Assembly (NCBI GenBank): GCA_025935445.1
Contig: JAICVG010000047.1
Span: 1-7,166, forward strand
DNA length: 7,166 nucleotides
Reading direction: 5' to 3'
Source of the DNA: Nitrososphaera sp.
GTDB taxonomy: Archaea; Thermoproteota; Nitrososphaeria; Nitrososphaerales; Nitrososphaeraceae
The stretch's first letter is position 1. Every line of letters starts with the position of its first letter. Below are positions 6,139 to 7,166 of this stretch, in pieces. The notes beneath the pieces were generated by a model. That model searched no databases. It saw nothing but the letters and a program-made list of their open reading frames with translations, and had not been told where the DNA came from. The position numbers were made by a program, and so were the translations under genes.

Positions 6139-6759
6139 ATGTCAACAAATGTATTTGTTCCAAAGGTAAAGCCAGAACACGTTGTATCTTTTGGTGATGC
6201 TATTTTTGCATTTGCAATAACCCTTATGACACTATCAATAGATATACCTGATTTACCTCCCAACTTAACAGAATCACAACTATTAAGCAGACTTTATGAC
6301 ATGTATCCGCAAGTCGAGAGTTATATTATTAGTTTTGCTGTCATTGCAATGTTCTGGATTTCATATCATCAGGTTTTCAATTTTATTAGAGAATCTCATA
6401 TTTCAATGGTTTACCTGAATTTGCTATTCCTTCTATTGATAACATTCTTGTCGATCACTACCTCTCTCGTAATAAATTATGGTTCATATCAAATTCCATA
6501 CGTCATTTACTCTGTTCTTGTGATTATGACAAGTTCTTTACTTGCTCTCATATGGTGGCATGCAACAAAAGATTATAAATTGGTTGACAAAAACATCCAT
6601 CCACTCTTTGTAAGAGGGGTCATGGCAAATCTTCTTTTGATTCCTTTCGTATTTGCTATTTCTATCCTTGTTTCCTTCTTTGATCTCGATATTGCTCAAT
6701 ATTTATGGTTGATTATCGCACCACTAAACATTGCTGTTAAAAGGAAATATAGGCACTAG
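6139..6759 (+). CDS. TMEM175-family (DUF1211) membrane protein, putative potassium channel
   Basis: The 206-residue product has the length and six-helix layout of prokaryotic TMEM175 proteins. Likely membrane segments are about 17-35, 60-81, 90-111, 117-140, 157-180 and 184-199. The first helix carries VVSFGDAIFAFAITLMTLSI (15-34), matching the family signature FSDGxFAIxITLLxL but with Gly19 in place of the usual Ser. FWISYHQVF (72-80) corresponds to the FWxxHHxxF region, with Tyr76 replacing the first His. Bacterial and archaeal members of the family form potassium-permeable tetrameric channels; potassium transport here is inferred from the family. The C-terminus is basic (KRKYRH) and probably cytoplasmic. 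Codon and base composition is AT-rich compared with the left half of the window. It may be transcribed alone from the TATA-like site just upstream, or together with the small ORF that ends right before it. Confidence 0.85.
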   Translation: MSTNVFVPKVKPEHVVSFGDAIFAFAITLMTLSIDIPDLPPNLTESQLLSRLYDMYPQVESYIISFAVIAMFWISYHQVFNFIRESHISMVYLNLLFLLLITFLSITTSLVINYGSYQIPYVIYSVLVIMTSSLLALIWWHATKDYKLVDKNIHPLFVRGVMANLLLIPFVFAISILVSFFDLDIAQYLWLIIAPLNIAVKRKYRH

Positions 6760-6949
6760 GATTGATTGAGTGGGTAAATAGACAGAGATGATTATAATAA
6801 TTATGATGATAGAGTGTAATGCAATAACAGATAGTAGAAACCAAGCAGCGCAGAAGGAAGAGGGAGATAGTAGGATTGTAATAATGCAATAAGCATCAAT
6901 TCTTAAGTTACTAGGGTACACACTTTAAAAGCAACAATGATGAGCCTAG
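6760..6949. other. Intergenic stretch before the truncated metallo-beta-lactamase
   Basis: No coding frame was seen here, and in particular nothing resembling the N-terminal half of a metallo-beta-lactamase. It includes an AT-rich stretch around 6790-6812 made of ATT/ATA/GAT units and a CTTTAAAA element near 6923-6930. The latter could act as a TATA box for a start near 6950. Confidence 0.4.
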
Positions 6950-7166
6950 ATGGTCCAGTTATTGAGATTGAAGTACGAAAATGGGATGCACATTCAGGTC
7001 TTGAAAGCTGGTCCTCATGGCAGTCGCACATCTAGCAGCTCACCCTTCTTGAGTGCAGTAACGCCTAAAGTCGTGATTATTTCGCTTGGTGCACGAAATA
7101 CCTACGGTCATCCCCATCAGGAGGCTTTGGATAGGATTTCAGCTGTAGGGACTGAGTATCTTTTTA
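6950..7166 (+). pseudogene. C-terminal piece of a ComEC-like metallo-beta-lactamase, 5' truncated, runs off right edge
   Basis: The frame from an ATG at 6950 gives 72 codons to the edge. QVLKAGPHGSRTSSSSPFL (16-34), VTPKVVIISLGARNTYGHPH (37-56) and EALDRISAVG (58-67) match the end of the metallo-beta-lactamase domain of ComEC-type proteins. There the pattern is LKxxHHGSxxSSSxxFL, then a hydrophobic strand, then NxYGHPHxxxLxRL. The first His of HHGS is Pro22 here (CCT, one base from CAT). The N-terminal half of the fold, with the HxHxDH zinc motif, should lie upstream, but a stop (TAG) directly precedes the ATG and no matching sequence is seen in any frame back to the channel gene. It is most likely a gene remnant. 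A short expressed protein cannot be excluded, since the 3' end is outside the window. Confidence 0.65.

Noticed and set aside
5827..6163. Minus-strand ORFs at 5827-6012 and 5939-6163
   Set aside because: They overlap plus-strand coding or promoter sequence and have no recognisable features.
6784..6815. AT-rich repeat-like stretch as a repeat or origin element
   Set aside because: Units are irregular and short; no second copy was seen in the window.
6937..7035. ATG ATG frame starting MMSLDGPVIEIEV in front of the metallo-beta-lactamase fragment
   Set aside because: It stops after about 32 codons and is in a different frame from the recognisable motifs.

Overview
The window looks like chromosomal DNA of an ammonia-oxidising archaeon of the Nitrososphaera type (Nitrososphaerota, formerly Thaumarchaeota). 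This is inferred, not proven. The reasons are an archaeal-style family-B DNA polymerase N-terminus, a RadA/Rad51-like paralogue, two ribbon-helix-helix-like proteins of a style I associate with this group, TATA-type promoters placed for very short or leaderless mRNAs, and T-run terminators. No rRNA, tRNA, CRISPR array or insertion sequence was seen.

Layout. (1) 1-1432, minus strand: a 97-residue helical protein (1139-1432) overlaps by 4 nt the start of a large family-B DNA polymerase gene that runs off the left edge (1-1142, about 380 codons visible). The exonuclease acidic residues expected in such a polymerase are not visible where they should be. (2) 1433-1774: no gene seen. (3) 1775-2857, minus strand: a RadA/RecA-like protein with an added N-terminal zinc ribbon and degenerate Walker motifs. 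It diverges from a small ribbon-helix-helix-like gene (2951-3346, plus strand), and one symmetrical TATA box lies between them. (4) 3460-3863, minus strand: a possible small exported protein that may be frameshifted. It diverges from a plus-strand zinc-ribbon protein (4089-4649) that has a strong Shine-Dalgarno sequence placed inside a 16-codon upstream ORF. (5) 4650-5071: no gene, but strong T-runs. (6) 5072-5712, minus strand: a ribbon-helix-helix protein whose first beta strand lies upstream of any normal in-frame start. An ATG in another frame at 5712, followed by an A-run containing A AAA AAC, would restore it. (7) 5914-6138 and 6139-6759, plus strand: a doubtful small ORF abutting a TMEM175-type channel gene. 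(8) 6950-7166, plus strand: the C-terminal part of a ComEC-like metallo-beta-lactamase with no N-terminal half in front of it, running off the right edge.

The genes do not form one obvious pathway. The left half carries DNA replication or recombination themes (polymerase, RadA paralogue). The right half, from about 4.7 kb, is more AT-rich and looks accessory, with a putative regulator, a channel and a truncated gene. The most interesting points are the polymerase with apparently lost exonuclease residues, the RadA-like protein that probably cannot bind ATP normally, and the A-run frameshift in the regulator.
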